A DNA stretch of 36,990 nt from Marisediminitalea alba (GCF_002993365.1 NZ_PVNP01000118.1:1-36990); one strand, 5' to 3'. Numbered from the stretch's first letter, positions 1-8,721 are shown. Notes: a model not told the origin generated them from the letters alone. A program made the numbers and translations.

Positions 1-206
1 TGCATCTTGTTTACCTTGCCGTGCCGATTGATCAGTGAGCTATGGCAGTGCGGACATTCAGGGTTTTCAACCATCCGCTCCTCAAGCTCTGTTATCAACT
101 GTGAGACGCTATCAGTGCCTTTCAGCAGCTTCTCAACATAACGGGTTTGACTATCTGTTAAGTGTTCTAACTCGGCTATAAGCTTTGTAAATTGTGCTGG
201 GATCAT
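1..206 (-). CDS. IS1595-family transposase, N-terminal part (partial)
   Basis: The frame starts at ATG 206-204, about 60 bases inside the element end, and runs off the left edge after 68 codons. A zinc-ribbon-like CPHC (residues 51-54) is followed by a short RHGKVN stretch, the arrangement at the N terminus of IS1595/ISXO2-type transposases, where the ribbon is thought to help DNA binding. The catalytic domain is not present here. The C-terminal part of a transposase of the same family is seen at the right edge of the window, but that is a different insertion. Family assignment is confident; activity cannot be judged from a fragment. Confidence 0.85.
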   Translation of the reverse strand, partial: MIPAQFTKLIAELEHLTDSQTRYVEKLLKGTDSVSQLITELEERMVENPECPHCHSSLINRHGKVNKM

Positions 207-215
207 GATCAACCC

Positions 216-884
216 TCAATAACTGTATTCATATACAGTATAGCAACAATTTAGCAGAACATAGCCTTTATTAAACACGGTGTCACTCATCAGATTTATC
301 TTTTCGCAGAGATAGCCCAGTTTTACTTTATCAATTTGAGTCGATTCTCCTTTGGTTGCGGTAGCTACGCCTACGGCCCTGGCCTGGCCGATATATTCCA
401 CCAGTTGAGGAAATTCCCGCCACAAAAAATGCGCCTCATTCACAGACTGGTCGGTCTCGGCAAACTCGATGTGTTCGGCTACGTCCTGTAGCAGGTATAA
501 TAAGGTTTCAATCAGGCTGGTATGCTGTTTAAAACTCTCAGGTGGTGTAAGTTGCATACTGGTTGATTCGAGCCGTCGCCAGTGATCCAGGTAGGCTTCC
601 CAGCGTGCCTCACTGGTTGTCAGGCCAATCTGGTTAGCATCACTAATGAGCAACTCAATGTTACGCCTGATTTCGTGCAGTTCACCCGCTACCGCCTGAT
701 TGCCTTGCAGGTAAGTAGCAGTTAATCCCCGGTGCTTCTGGCTAAGGCCAATGATGCGCTTAATAATGGCAACCAGTTTCAATGTCGCTCTGAAGTTTTC
801 TTTTTGCTGTTTTCTGGTAATGGATAGCTGAATACCCACCAACACAAACAACAAGATAATCATCCCTGAAATGATAGCAATCAT
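216..884 (-). pseudogene. NIT-like sensor protein, truncated by IS1595 insertion
   Basis: A membrane-anchored sensor-like protein whose 3' end is lost. The N terminus (residues 4-22) is a single membrane segment. Behind it is an all-helical domain with QKHRGLTATYLQG (about 49-61) and GQARAVGVATATKG (about 164-177). These resemble the two conserved patches of the NIT (nitrate/nitrite-sensing) domain, with its K-RGLSAGYL and GQARALG-type motifs. Native codons stop at base 267 after 206 residues; the last 16 residues of the open frame are encoded by the insertion sequence's inverted repeat. The ATG at 884 follows the mcp stop by a few bases, and the stop itself forms part of a TAGGAG ribosome site, so the two are co-transcribed and probably translationally coupled. 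NIT assignment is by motif resemblance; ligand unknown. Confidence 0.65.
242..266 (-). repeat. IS1595 terminal inverted repeat (transposase-start end)
   Basis: Read from 266 leftwards on the minus strand this begins GGCTATGTTC and continues with TGTTG further in. It matches the inverted repeat at 36683-36707 at 20 of 25 positions, including the first ten without exception. Confidence 0.85.
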
Positions 885-893
885 TGGTTTCTC

Positions 894-2042
894 CTAGCGG
901 GTTGTAAGGGTGCGCAGATAATCGGCCACGGTAGACGTCTGACGAGCAATGCTGGCATTTTCCATGGCGCCTTCCACAACTCGTTCAATACTTTTTGAAA
1001 TTTCCTCGGTGGCTTTACTTTGTTGGGTGGTTATGGCCGAGACTTCGTTGACCTGAGATTTTGAGTTTTCAGATTCGGTTTCAATCTGGGCCAGCATTTC
1101 GGCGGCACTGTTCGCCTTGTCTGAGCATATTTGCGAGTGGACGGTAACGCTTTGCATTTTATCGGCTACCACAATGCGCTGGCTATCAAGGTCTGCCATT
1201 CGCTGGCTAATGGTGTCGGCCGTTTTACGGCTGTCTTCAGCGAGGTTGCGCACTTCATCGGCTACTACTGCAAACCCGCGGCCCATATCGCCCGCCCTGG
1301 CAGCTTCAATGGAGGCGTTCAGAGCCAGTAAATTGGTTTGTTCTGCGATGCTCTGAATAGCACTGGTCAGGCCCAGTACTGCCTCTACGGATTGACCTAA
1401 CTCGATTATCGCTTGCTGTGTTTGCGCAACCTCCTGTTGCACCAGAGCAAATTCACTCACCAGGTCGGCAATGTTTTGTGAGCCCTGATGAGCAAAATCG
1501 CTCGCCCGTTCGGCCGCTTCGTTTACCAGGGTGAACTTTTCTACAATCTCTCCCAGAGATACCGTAAGCTCATTTACTGCAGCAGCGGTAGATTCAGTAG
1601 CGGCTGATTGTTCGGTAGCATTTACCGATACCTTGTTGGCCGATTCAATCATCTGCAGCGAGGAATATTTCATTTCGGAGAAGTATTCTTCCAGTTTGTC
1701 CCGCTCCCGTGAAATTTCCTTAGTTAAATCGAATACCGACTTCATGTGATTGGTCAGGATGCGTGGTGCTCTGGTGATCAGCTCAAATTCATTATGGCTT
1801 TTACTGGCGTCAGCCAGCAGGGCATCAATAATGAACAGTTCATCGAGTAAACAGGTCAGCATGGAAGCAACCAGCCAGGTCATCAGCAATCCGCACACTA
1901 TGGTCACAGGCAGGTAGGCAACAGGCGTAAAGGCTATGTATAAATAACCGGCCATATTACTAAATACAATTAGAAATGCTGTCTCCTTTAAACCAAATGC
2001 CTGTATCAGTATCAGAGAAGGTGATTCAATCAGTGTCTTCAT
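894..2042 (-). CDS. methyl-accepting chemotaxis protein without a periplasmic sensor domain
   Basis: A chemoreceptor-type signalling protein of 382 residues. Two hydrophobic segments (about 20-40 and 43-66) are separated by only a few residues, so there is almost no periplasmic loop. A helical linker follows, then the cytoplasmic MCP signalling domain (about 130-380). The hairpin tip that contacts CheA and CheW is intact, with [18 protein letters not shown] at 234-251 and [12 protein letters not shown] at 254-265. With no ligand domain of its own, it may receive its signal from the membrane or from the NIT-like protein encoded immediately downstream in the same operon. The family is certain; the stimulus and the partnership are inferred from gene order. 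No convincing sigma-28 promoter was seen upstream. Confidence 0.93.
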   Translation of the reverse strand: MKTLIESPSLILIQAFGLKETAFLIVFSNMAGYLYIAFTPVAYLPVTIVCGLLMTWLVASMLTCLLDELFIIDALLADASKSHNEFELITRAPRILTNHMKSVFDLTKEISRERDKLEEYFSEMKYSSLQMIESANKVSVNATEQSAATESTAAAVNELTVSLGEIVEKFTLVNEAAERASDFAHQGSQNIADLVSEFALVQQEVAQTQQAIIELGQSVEAVLGLTSAIQSIAEQTNLLALNASIEAARAGDMGRGFAVVADEVRNLAEDSRKTADTISQRMADLDSQRIVVADKMQSVTVHSQICSDKANSAAEMLAQIETESENSKSQVNEVSAITTQQSKATEEISKSIERVVEGAMENASIARQTSTVADYLRTLTTR

Positions 2043-2335
2043 TCGGCTTCCTTTTCCGCTTTAATCCATTTAACAGGCAATGTAGTTAAATTATTACAGA
2101 ATAATAACCTGCAAAGTAAAGACCAGCTTTTAGCATTTATGAAGTGAATAAAATGAATAACTTATATTGGATAAGTGGTAAATGTGCACCGAAATGAATC
2201 AATCTTGCCCCAAAGTAGGTATTTTATCATTTTTTTATGTCTGCGGCACGCTAGTCATCCCCATGCCGAATACATTAAGTCCCGCACTGGCGCATCAATT
2301 AACACAGGCTGGCCATTTGCTTGTGAAGAACGGCA
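2043..2335. other. intergenic region between divergent mcp and mscS
   Basis: This AT-rich stretch should hold promoters for the mcp operon (leftward) and the MscS gene (rightward). I could not pick out a convincing -35/-10 pair for either. An open frame from 2182 overlaps the MscS gene in another frame and resembles no family I know, so I treat it as non-coding. Confidence 0.5.
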
Positions 2336-2383
2336 TTGTTGTTTATTCTGTTAACTCTTTTAGTCATTCCTATGCCGGCTATT

Positions 2384-3199
2384 ATGCAAGAAGAATTACA
2401 ACAAGCTCAGGCCCTTTACGATACTCTGATTGAATATGCCGTTACCTACAGCTTTCAGATAGCCGGTGCGCTGGTTATATTGCTGATTGGTTGGTGGATT
2501 GCCGCCAAAATCGGTAATGTAGTTGAGAACATGATGGTGGGGCGTAATATTGATATTACGCTCAGCCGTTTTACCGGGGGTGCCAGCAAACTCATTATTT
2601 TAGGTCTGGTGATCATTATTGCGCTGGGCAATATTGGTATCAGTGTCACACCGCTGATTGCAGCCGTTGGCGCCGTGGGTTTAGGTGCTGGCCTGGCTAT
2701 TCAGGGCATGCTGGCTAACTATGCGGCAGGTTTTACCATCATAATTACCCGACCGTTTGTGGTTGGCGATACCATCCAGGTTTGTGGTGTGGCCGGCGTG
2801 GTGGATAAGGTTATGCTGCCTTACACCATTCTGATCAACGAAGATAACGTTTCTATCCAAATCCCCAATAAATTAATAGTGGGTGAAATCCTGCATAACT
2901 CAGCTGCGCAAATGCTCATAGAGCTGGAGATTGGCGTGGCCTATGCCAGTGATATCGAACACGTTACCCGGGTAATTAGCGAAGCAGTTGCTACGGTAGA
3001 TGGTTTGTCACAAGAGAAAGCCGCGGCCATTGGTGTAGACAGCTTTGGCGATAGTAGCATTAATTTTGGCGTACGGGTGTGGGCCGATCCCAACCGTCAT
3101 TTCGAGATTCGTTATGCGTTAAATGCCGCCATCTTTGCTGCGTTACAGCAAGCACAAGTCGATATTCCCTTCCCGCAGCGGGAAGTCAGAATGCTTTAA
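2384..3199 (+). CDS. mscS: small-conductance mechanosensitive channel, MscS type
   Basis: An inner-membrane channel that opens under membrane tension to release solutes during hypo-osmotic shock. It has three membrane segments in its first ~120 residues. The pore-lining third helix is recognisable by the glycine/alanine-rich AVGAVGLGAGLAIQG, followed by NYAAG and RPFVVGD at the start of the beta domain. The vestibule region keeps IPNK, GVAY-SDI and SSINFGVRVW, and the protein ends with IPFPQ as in E. coli MscS. From ATG 2384 it has 271 residues, close to the 286 of E. coli MscS, and the N terminus aligns well. An upstream TTG at 2336 would add a hydrophobic, signal-peptide-like stretch of 16 residues behind a weak GAAG site, so the start is uncertain. 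It stands alone on the plus strand. Confidence 0.93.
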   Translation: MQEELQQAQALYDTLIEYAVTYSFQIAGALVILLIGWWIAAKIGNVVENMMVGRNIDITLSRFTGGASKLIILGLVIIIALGNIGISVTPLIAAVGAVGLGAGLAIQGMLANYAAGFTIIITRPFVVGDTIQVCGVAGVVDKVMLPYTILINEDNVSIQIPNKLIVGEILHNSAAQMLIELEIGVAYASDIEHVTRVISEAVATVDGLSQEKAAAIGVDSFGDSSINFGVRVWADPNRHFEIRYALNAAIFAALQQAQVDIPFPQREVRML

Positions 3200-3287
3200 G
3201 CTCACTATCGCAATATCTGTCGGGCAGGGCACTCCGGGGTTTGATAGGGTAGCCCTACCAACAGTCAGTTAAAGCAGGTACGCCGCT

Positions 3288-4151
3288 GTGCAAAACGTAC
3301 TGGATTATCTTCAAACTCATCATGATCAGAGTATTTCCCTCGCTCAGCTGGCCAAAGTCGCCGGCTACAGTCCATGCCATTTTCAGCGCGTGTGCCAGCA
3401 AAAACTTGGGCTGGGCCCGGGGAAGTTAAATGAACTTATCCGTCTTCAGCGCGGCTACTTTTTGTTGTCATACCGTACCTGGCTATCGGTTACCGATATT
3501 GCTTTTGACTGTGGTTATGAGTCCCCGGACAGTTTCAGCAGGGCGTTCAAACGGGTAACCGGCTACACGCCAACTCAGTTTAAAGCTCAACCAGTCACTA
3601 TAACGTCACCGTTACAGTCCTATTTACATCAATGGAATGAGGAAATCAGCACTATGTCCGTACCTCCACATGACAATTTTAACACTCAAACCTCAATAGT
3701 TTCTTTACCTTCGCTGGAGGTCTGCGCACTGCGTCATAGCGGACATCCAGCCAGATTGAATGGCAGTATTCAGCGTTTTATCGGTTGGCGCCGGGAACAC
3801 AAACTGCCGCCAACCCAGTACCGTACGTTTAACTTTTTGCATAACGATCCAACTACCGTTGCGCCAGAGGCGTTTTGCTTCGATCTGGCCTGCGAAAGGC
3901 CTGCTAAACAGGTAGCTATGGAAGATAACATGCGTTTCGATACTATCCCCGCTGGGCGTTACGCTAGCCTGAAAATCACCGGAGGTGAGAAGGTACTGGA
4001 AGCAGCGGTAAACTTCATAACCACCGATTTTCTCGCTCAGCATAATGAACAAGCCGGTGATTTTCCGGTGATTGTAGAGCGACTCAGCTTTTATCCTGAA
4101 GTACCTTATCATCAGGCTCAGTCGCATATCCTGCTGTTATTAAGTAAATAA
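3288..4151 (+). CDS. AraC-family regulator with GyrI-like effector-binding domain
   Basis: A transcription factor with its DNA-binding part first. Residues 1-100 carry two helix-turn-helix motifs of the AraC/XylS type (SLAQLAKVAGYSPCHFQR and VTDIAFDCGYESPDSFSRAFKR, ending GYTPTQF). The second half (about 125-287) resembles the GyrI-like/SOUL-type small-molecule binding fold, with IPAGRYASLKITG as its typical strand. This layout is that of Rob and similar proteins that sense drugs or lipophilic compounds, but the ligand cannot be told from sequence. The start is GTG 3288. It stands alone, 90 bases after the MscS gene, and no target operon is evident next to it. Confidence 0.88.
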   Translation: MQNVLDYLQTHHDQSISLAQLAKVAGYSPCHFQRVCQQKLGLGPGKLNELIRLQRGYFLLSYRTWLSVTDIAFDCGYESPDSFSRAFKRVTGYTPTQFKAQPVTITSPLQSYLHQWNEEISTMSVPPHDNFNTQTSIVSLPSLEVCALRHSGHPARLNGSIQRFIGWRREHKLPPTQYRTFNFLHNDPTTVAPEAFCFDLACERPAKQVAMEDNMRFDTIPAGRYASLKITGGEKVLEAAVNFITTDFLAQHNEQAGDFPVIVERLSFYPEVPYHQAQSHILLLLSK

Positions 4152-4201
4152 TTTAAAATATCAGCGGAATTTTGGCATAATCAACCCAAGCAATATCTCA
4201 T

Positions 4202-4231
4202 ATCACCCTTGTACTGCTTATACGGGGTGAT
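4202..4231. repeat. spaced inverted repeat upstream of the sulfurtransferase gene
   Basis: ATCACCC (4202-4208) and GGGTGAT (4225-4231) form a perfect 7-base inverted repeat with a 16-base spacer, about 36 bases before the TTG start at 4267. It could be an operator or a leader hairpin. The sequence alone does not decide, and no matching regulator family is recognised. Confidence 0.35.
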
Positions 4232-4266
4232 GCAGTCATTTTTTGTTGCACCTTGGGGAGATAGCA

Positions 4267-5103
4267 TTGCCGCGACTTATTTCGGTAAACGATATTAGTG
4301 CAAGCAACTTAACTGACTACGTTGTGTTGTTTGCTTCCATGACCAATCCGGTGTCAGGCCAGGCCGATGAGCCGGCCGATGGATTTATTCCTGGTGCCAT
4401 TAAGTTCGATTTGGACGGCGAGGGCAGCGATCACTCTTCGTCACTCCCGCATACCTTACCAGAGCAGGCGTCGCTTAGCGCATTGTTTGGCAAACTCGGT
4501 ATCACCACCGATAAGCCAGTACTGATTTACGATAACTCAGGCCTATTTTGCGCGCCCCGTGTTTGGTGGATGCTAATGGCAATGGGCCATAGTAATGCAG
4601 CCGTGTTAAATGGCGGGCTACCGGCCTGGAAAGCCGCTGGTCATGAAGTGGTCAGCCAACCCGCCGAACCTAGCCCCCAAGCGTTTACCGGTGCTGCCTG
4701 CGATGAATGGTTCTGCAACACCGACCAAGTCCTTGCTGCTATCAAAGAGCCGTCAGTCACTATCTGGGATGCCAGAAGCCGCCCGCGCTTTGAGGGCAGT
4801 GCTCCGGAGCCCCGCGCCGGGTTGCGCAGTGGTCATATGCCCGGGGCAGTTAACGTCCCTTTTACTGAATTACTGGATAACGGTACAACCCTTAAATCGC
4901 CCGCGGCATTGAAAGACTATTTTGTCGAACAGGGTATCGATTTAACCAAACCGGTTATTTGTTCCTGTGGGTCGGGTGTTACCGCCTGCGTAATTGGATT
5001 GGCAGCGCTGGAGGCTGGTGCACAACAGGTAACAGTTTATGACGGCTCCTGGTCTGAATGGGGAGGTGATCCATCATTACCGGTTGAGGTTAACCATGAA
5101 TAA
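4267..5103 (+). CDS. sseA: 3-mercaptopyruvate sulfurtransferase (two-rhodanese-domain)
   Basis: Transfers sulfur from 3-mercaptopyruvate to thiol acceptors or cyanide through a cysteine persulfide. There are two rhodanese domains. The N-terminal one (about 1-135) is structural. The C-terminal one carries the active-site loop CGSGVTA with the catalytic cysteine at residue 234; CGS/TGVTA marks mercaptopyruvate sulfurtransferases, whereas thiosulfate enzymes have CRKGVT. I prefer TTG 4267 because GGGGAG (4255-4260) lies six bases before it. A TTG at 4243 in the same frame would add eight residues and place that ribosome site inside the gene. The 3' end overlaps the start of cobB by eight bases, so the two are probably co-translated. 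Confidence 0.9.
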   Translation: MPRLISVNDISASNLTDYVVLFASMTNPVSGQADEPADGFIPGAIKFDLDGEGSDHSSSLPHTLPEQASLSALFGKLGITTDKPVLIYDNSGLFCAPRVWWMLMAMGHSNAAVLNGGLPAWKAAGHEVVSQPAEPSPQAFTGAACDEWFCNTDQVLAAIKEPSVTIWDARSRPRFEGSAPEPRAGLRSGHMPGAVNVPFTELLDNGTTLKSPAALKDYFVEQGIDLTKPVICSCGSGVTACVIGLAALEAGAQQVTVYDGSWSEWGGDPSLPVEVNHE

Positions 5104-5818
5104 TACGTATAAACCCCGGGTCGTCGTGTTAACCGGAGCTGGTGTATCGGCAGAGTCAGGCCTTAAAACTTTTCGCGATAACAACGGATTGTGGGAAAAC
5201 CATCGGGTTGAAGACGTCGCCACGCCAGAGGGCTTTACTGCTAATCCCGCATTGGTTTATCGCTTTTACAATGAACGCAGGGCCCAATTGCAGCAACCCG
5301 ATGTGCAGCCAAATCCGGCGCACAAAGCGTTAGCCGATTTAGAGCAGGCGTTGGGCGAACAATTTTTACTGGTTACCCAAAACGTCGACGACCTCCACGA
5401 GCGCGCCGGCAGCAAACGGGTACTGCATATGCACGGCAAGTTACTCTCAGCTCGTTGCTGTAGTACCGGCAGAGCAATACCCTGGCACGATGACTTTGAT
5501 GACACCACTGAGTGCCGTTGTTGTTTGCCAGGCGAGCAAATGCGCCCGGATATCGTGTGGTTTGGTGAGGTGCCGATGCATATGGACGATATCATCATGG
5601 CACTGGCCCAGGCCGATGTATTTATTGCAGTTGGCACATCCGGTCAGGTGTATCCGGCGGCTAATTTTGTGGCAATGGCAGCCGACAGCGGCGCGCGAAC
5701 CATCGAAATCAACCTGGAACTGAGTCAGCAAAATTCTTTGTTTGAAGAAAAAATTGTCGGGCAGGCGGGGAAAACCCTGCCGGAGTTTGTCACCCGGTTT
5801 ATTCAGGATCATTGCTGA
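5096..5818 (+). CDS. cobB: NAD-dependent protein deacylase (sirtuin)
   Basis: Removes acyl groups from protein lysines using NAD. The 240-residue core shows GAGVSAESG (14-22), [12 protein letters not shown] (94-105) and the catalytic histidine in HMHG (H113). The zinc ribbon cysteines come from CC (121-122) and CRCC (140-143). Residues Y58 and R61 in FYNERR correspond to the Tyr/Arg pair of class III sirtuins such as E. coli CobB and human SIRT5, which favour succinyl- and malonyl-lysine; this suggests desuccinylase as well as deacetylase activity. ATG 5096 fits the family N terminus; a longer open frame upstream overlaps the sulfurtransferase gene and is not used. The gene after it begins within 20 bases of its stop. 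Confidence 0.94.
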   Translation: MNNTYKPRVVVLTGAGVSAESGLKTFRDNNGLWENHRVEDVATPEGFTANPALVYRFYNERRAQLQQPDVQPNPAHKALADLEQALGEQFLLVTQNVDDLHERAGSKRVLHMHGKLLSARCCSTGRAIPWHDDFDDTTECRCCLPGEQMRPDIVWFGEVPMHMDDIIMALAQADVFIAVGTSGQVYPAANFVAMAADSGARTIEINLELSQQNSLFEEKIVGQAGKTLPEFVTRFIQDHC

Positions 5819-5832
5819 GCGAATCGTTACTT

Positions 5833-6459
5833 ATGGATTATCTGAGTGAGTTTATCACCATTGCCCTGGTGCATTTGGTAGCGGTCGCGAGTCCCGGACC
5901 TGATTTTGCCATTGTTGTTCGTAACAGCATCAGTTACGGCCGGCGCATTGCCATGTATACCAGTGTGGGGGTTGGATTAGGAATATTGCTGCACGTAGCG
6001 TATTCGTTAATCGGTCTGAGCGTAGTTATTAAAACAACCCCATGGCTTTACTCGGCCATCAGCTATTTGTCGGCAGCTTATTTACTTTATCTTGCCTGGG
6101 GAGCGCTGCGTGCCGGCCCGTCGGATTCTGCTGCAACGGTCTCTGCAACAGGGCAGACCGCCGCTATCAGTCCTAAAAAGGCACTGCTAAGCGGGTTTCT
6201 TACCAATGGCCTGAATCCAAAGGCTACCTTGTTCTTTTTATCACTTTTTACCGCCATTATTAATATTGAAACGCCCTTTGCCGTAAAGGCTATTTATGGC
6301 GTTTATCTGGCGTTCGCCACTGGCGTATGGTTTTGCTTTTTATCTTATCTGCTAAGCACCTCTAGAGTGGCCAAACTAATTGGCGATAAAGGTTACTGGC
6401 TGGACCGGTTAATGGGTGTAGTGTTAGTGGCGCTGGCAATACGATTGGTAACACTCTGA
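5833..6459 (+). CDS. LysE/RhtB-family amino-acid exporter
   Basis: An inner-membrane exporter of the LysE/RhtB superfamily (208 residues, about six membrane segments). The family signature SPGPDF lies in the first helix, and LLSGFLTNGLNPKATLFFLSLF near the middle is the typical conserved helix with N-PK. Such proteins export amino acids or derivatives such as homoserine, threonine or cysteine; the substrate is not predictable here. ATG 5833 is preferred to a TTG 21 bases upstream that would overlap cobB. It follows cobB by 14 bases and is probably in the same transcript. Confidence 0.9.
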   Translation: MDYLSEFITIALVHLVAVASPGPDFAIVVRNSISYGRRIAMYTSVGVGLGILLHVAYSLIGLSVVIKTTPWLYSAISYLSAAYLLYLAWGALRAGPSDSAATVSATGQTAAISPKKALLSGFLTNGLNPKATLFFLSLFTAIINIETPFAVKAIYGVYLAFATGVWFCFLSYLLSTSRVAKLIGDKGYWLDRLMGVVLVALAIRLVTL

Positions 6460-6535
6460 GTCGGTGGTTTGTAGTTTGGGCCAGCCTGATGGCAATGCTA
6501 TACTCCCCGCCGGGATTATCCGATGAGACGACATT

Positions 6536-7285
6536 TTGACCGACAATAATCAACCACCAGCTAACAGCTCCGCTCTGGAACGTGCTCTGGCCGGTGAATA
6601 TCAGTTTAATATCCGCCAACTGTTTGCCGAGGCGCAAAGCTTGTATAAGCAGCATCTGGGCTTATTGTTAAAAGCCACCGGTTTGCTGATGGCCATTGGC
6701 CTTGGTGCCATGGTGATAATGATTAATCTGTTGGCGCTGGACATGACATCGGTGGAAAGTATGCAGTCGGGGAACGCCGGTCTGCTCGACATAGCTATGC
6801 TGGTGCTGATGACGCCGATGATTGTTGGCTTTCGCATGCTTGGCATAAAACTGGTTAGTCACAAGGCAGCCAGTATTAATGAGCTGTTTCAGTATTTCTC
6901 TTATATTCTGGTGTTGGTTACTGCAAATTTGCTAATCAGCCTGGTCATGCAGGTTGGTCTTAATCTGCTTATCCTGCCGGGATTGTATGTCTACCTGGTC
7001 ACCCAGTTTACAGTAGTGTTACTGGTTGAAAAGCGCCTTGGTCTGATGCAGTCAATCATTCTTTCTGCGCGGGTCACCAACCGCTATTTATTACCCTTCA
7101 CACTGTTATTACTCGCATTTATCATGATGTTTGTGTTGGTTTTGTTTACCATGGGGCTGGCTATTTTGTGGGTAGGGCCGGTATATTCGTTGGTTATGGG
7201 CCGTCTATACGTTGATCTGTTTGGCCTTGATGACGCGCCCCAACAAATACACCCAACCAAAGAGGATTCGATACTCGATGCATAA
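6536..7285 (+). CDS. multi-pass membrane protein of unknown function
   Basis: I do not recognise a characterised family. The protein has about 249 residues with a hydrophilic N terminus (1-40) and then five or six hydrophobic segments (around 45-70, 80-105, 118-135, 140-165, 180-205 and 205-235), followed by a short polar tail. The layout resembles uncharacterised YciC/DUF975-like integral membrane proteins, but no diagnostic motif is visible. The start is TTG 6536 behind GATGAGACG. Its last codons overlap the start of the glucosaminidase gene, and that gene overlaps the next, so the three genes form one tightly packed operon that may act at the envelope. Confidence 0.75.
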   Translation: MTDNNQPPANSSALERALAGEYQFNIRQLFAEAQSLYKQHLGLLLKATGLLMAIGLGAMVIMINLLALDMTSVESMQSGNAGLLDIAMLVLMTPMIVGFRMLGIKLVSHKAASINELFQYFSYILVLVTANLLISLVMQVGLNLLILPGLYVYLVTQFTVVLLVEKRLGLMQSIILSARVTNRYLLPFTLLLLAFIMMFVLVLFTMGLAILWVGPVYSLVMGRLYVDLFGLDDAPQQIHPTKEDSILDA

Positions 7286-8069
7286 ACGGGAAACCAGTAA
7301 GATCATCCTTATCGCAATTGCCATTATGGCGCTGATGGTGGTGCTTGCGTGGATGACCGGTACCAGTGAACCCGATATTCTGGATGTACCGGAAACCGAG
7401 CAGGCCGAGCAACCTGTTCCTGATTTTAAAGCGATAGAAGACACCACAGAAAAGAAAAAAGCGTTCTTTGCCTACTTAAGACCTGAGGTGGAAAAGCAAA
7501 ATGATTACTTACTGAGTTTGCGTCATTATTTGCAAACCTTACAGCGCCAGCTTGCGGCAGGTAATAGTCTGACAGAAGACGACGATGAGCGCCTGGAATG
7601 GCTGGCGGGTGAATATCGCGTTGATAAGGATTTACCGGCCGACGCGCAAATCCCTAAATTGCTAAATAAAGTGGATATTTTACCGGTTGAACTGGTTTTG
7701 ATGCAGGCCGCGAATGAGTCGGCCTGGGGGACTTCGCGGTTCGCTCAGCAAGGTTACAACTTTTTTGGTTTGTGGTGTTATCAAAAAGGCTGCGGTTTTG
7801 TACCGGCACGACGTAATAGTGGTGCCAGTCATGAGGTCGCAAAATTTGAAAATTTATCGCGCGCTACCTACACCTATATGCGAAATATTAACCGTCATGA
7901 TGCTTATCGTGAGCTACGTCATATCAGAGCCTCTTTACGTCGGGCACAATTACCGGTAACAGGCCTGGCACTGGCAGAAGGGTTAATGAACTACTCTGAG
8001 CGTGGTGCCGCTTATGTTAATGAACTTCAGAATATGATCCGATACAACAAAGGGTTTATCACCGAATGA
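7278..8069 (+). CDS. Bax-like glucosaminidase-domain protein
   Basis: A probable peptidoglycan N-acetylglucosaminidase anchored in the inner membrane. After a short basic start there is one membrane segment (about 9-30), a linker rich in acidic residues, and a C-terminal glucosaminidase domain of the Bax/FlgJ/LytF type. That domain shows LMQAANESAWGTSRFAQQG with the catalytic glutamate, the FFGLWCY segment, and the closing YSERGAAYVNELQNMIRYN typical of Bax homologues. ATG 7278 overlaps the stop of the upstream gene by eight bases; earlier in-frame starts lie deep inside that gene. Its own stop overlaps the next start by four bases (ATGA). Family confident; role in wall remodelling inferred. 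Confidence 0.88.
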   Translation: MHKRETSKIILIAIAIMALMVVLAWMTGTSEPDILDVPETEQAEQPVPDFKAIEDTTEKKKAFFAYLRPEVEKQNDYLLSLRHYLQTLQRQLAAGNSLTEDDDERLEWLAGEYRVDKDLPADAQIPKLLNKVDILPVELVLMQAANESAWGTSRFAQQGYNFFGLWCYQKGCGFVPARRNSGASHEVAKFENLSRATYTYMRNINRHDAYRELRHIRASLRRAQLPVTGLALAEGLMNYSERGAAYVNELQNMIRYNKGFITE

Positions 8070-8701
8070 AACGTACCTTAGTAGCACTGAGCCTGCTTGC
8101 CTCTGCCTTTAGTGCTGGCGCTGAGCAAATTGAAGTGGAATACAAACGCTTTTACAGCCACATTAATAAAATAGGCGACGAAAGCACCTCTGCACTGCAA
8201 TTTGCCTTTGGCTTTTTAAGAGTAGGCACCAGTAATTTATGCCCCATTAATCAGGCCACCATTGTTACCCAAAAACAGGATATTCCCTTAACGGTTACAC
8301 CTGAAAACCGCTTTTTAGTTCCCAATGAACGGGCCCTTAAGTTAGCCGATGCATACATTGTAATTGACCTTGGTGAAGCCGCTAATTTATGTGATATGTC
8401 AGTGCAGATAGAAACTACCGCTGATTACGTAAAAACTGAATATACCGCAGAAGACCTGGCTTTCATCAAACAACAATATGAAGCCTTCTTTAACGAGATG
8501 GGCGGATTCCTGTCGTTTATGATGCCTTCGGTAAAAGGCCTGACCTTTCGCTTTGATGACGACGAACTCGACGCACCGGTACCCGGTGCACCGGACATTA
8601 CTAATGGGATGTTAATGCTGGATAATGACTGGTTAGAGCAGGGCAAGCCATTAAAACTGCCGGTTGAACCGTTGCGTATTACCGCGCTGGCTAAAAGCTG
8701 A
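8066..8701 (+). CDS. DUF2987-like exported protein
   Basis: A 211-residue protein with a clear signal peptide (MKRTLVALSLLASAFSAGA, cleavage likely before EQIEVEY). It resembles the DUF2987 proteins of Shewanella, Vibrio and Alteromonas in its YKRFYSHINKIGDES opening, LQFAFGF, and paired cysteines around 53 and 111. No biochemical role is established for the family. It is the last gene of the three-gene envelope run, translationally coupled to the glucosaminidase by an ATGA overlap and followed within 25 bases by a strong terminator. It probably acts in the periplasm; a link with wall hydrolysis is only suggested by the operon. Confidence 0.8.
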   Translation: MKRTLVALSLLASAFSAGAEQIEVEYKRFYSHINKIGDESTSALQFAFGFLRVGTSNLCPINQATIVTQKQDIPLTVTPENRFLVPNERALKLADAYIVIDLGEAANLCDMSVQIETTADYVKTEYTAEDLAFIKQQYEAFFNEMGGFLSFMMPSVKGLTFRFDDDELDAPVPGAPDITNGMLMLDNDWLEQGKPLKLPVEPLRITALAKS

Positions 8702-8721
8702 ACGCGCGGTATGTCACAACG

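Larger units (their letters stand above)
1..266 (-). mobile_element. IS1595-family insertion sequence, 5' end (partial, runs off left edge)
   Basis: This is the transposase-start end of an IS1595-family element. Its outer boundary is at 266, where the minus strand begins GGCTATGTTC. The same ten bases open the element end at 36683, and 20 of the first 25 positions agree, as expected for the two terminal inverted repeats of one element type. The eight bases just outside (267-274, tttattaa) would be one copy of the 8-bp target duplication usual for this family, but the partner copy lies outside the window. The element lies within the coding sequence of the NIT-like gene to its right. Confidence 0.85.

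Noticed and set aside
2249..2384. Similar short stretches (TAGTCATCCCCATGCCG and TAGTCATTCCTATGCCG) about 110 bases apart, possibly a partial duplication
   Set aside because: The match is short, lies in different reading frames and is not extended by flanking similarity.
2182..2433. 83-codon open frame ahead of and overlapping the MscS gene
   Set aside because: It overlaps the MscS coding sequence in another frame, lacks a convincing ribosome site and resembles no family.
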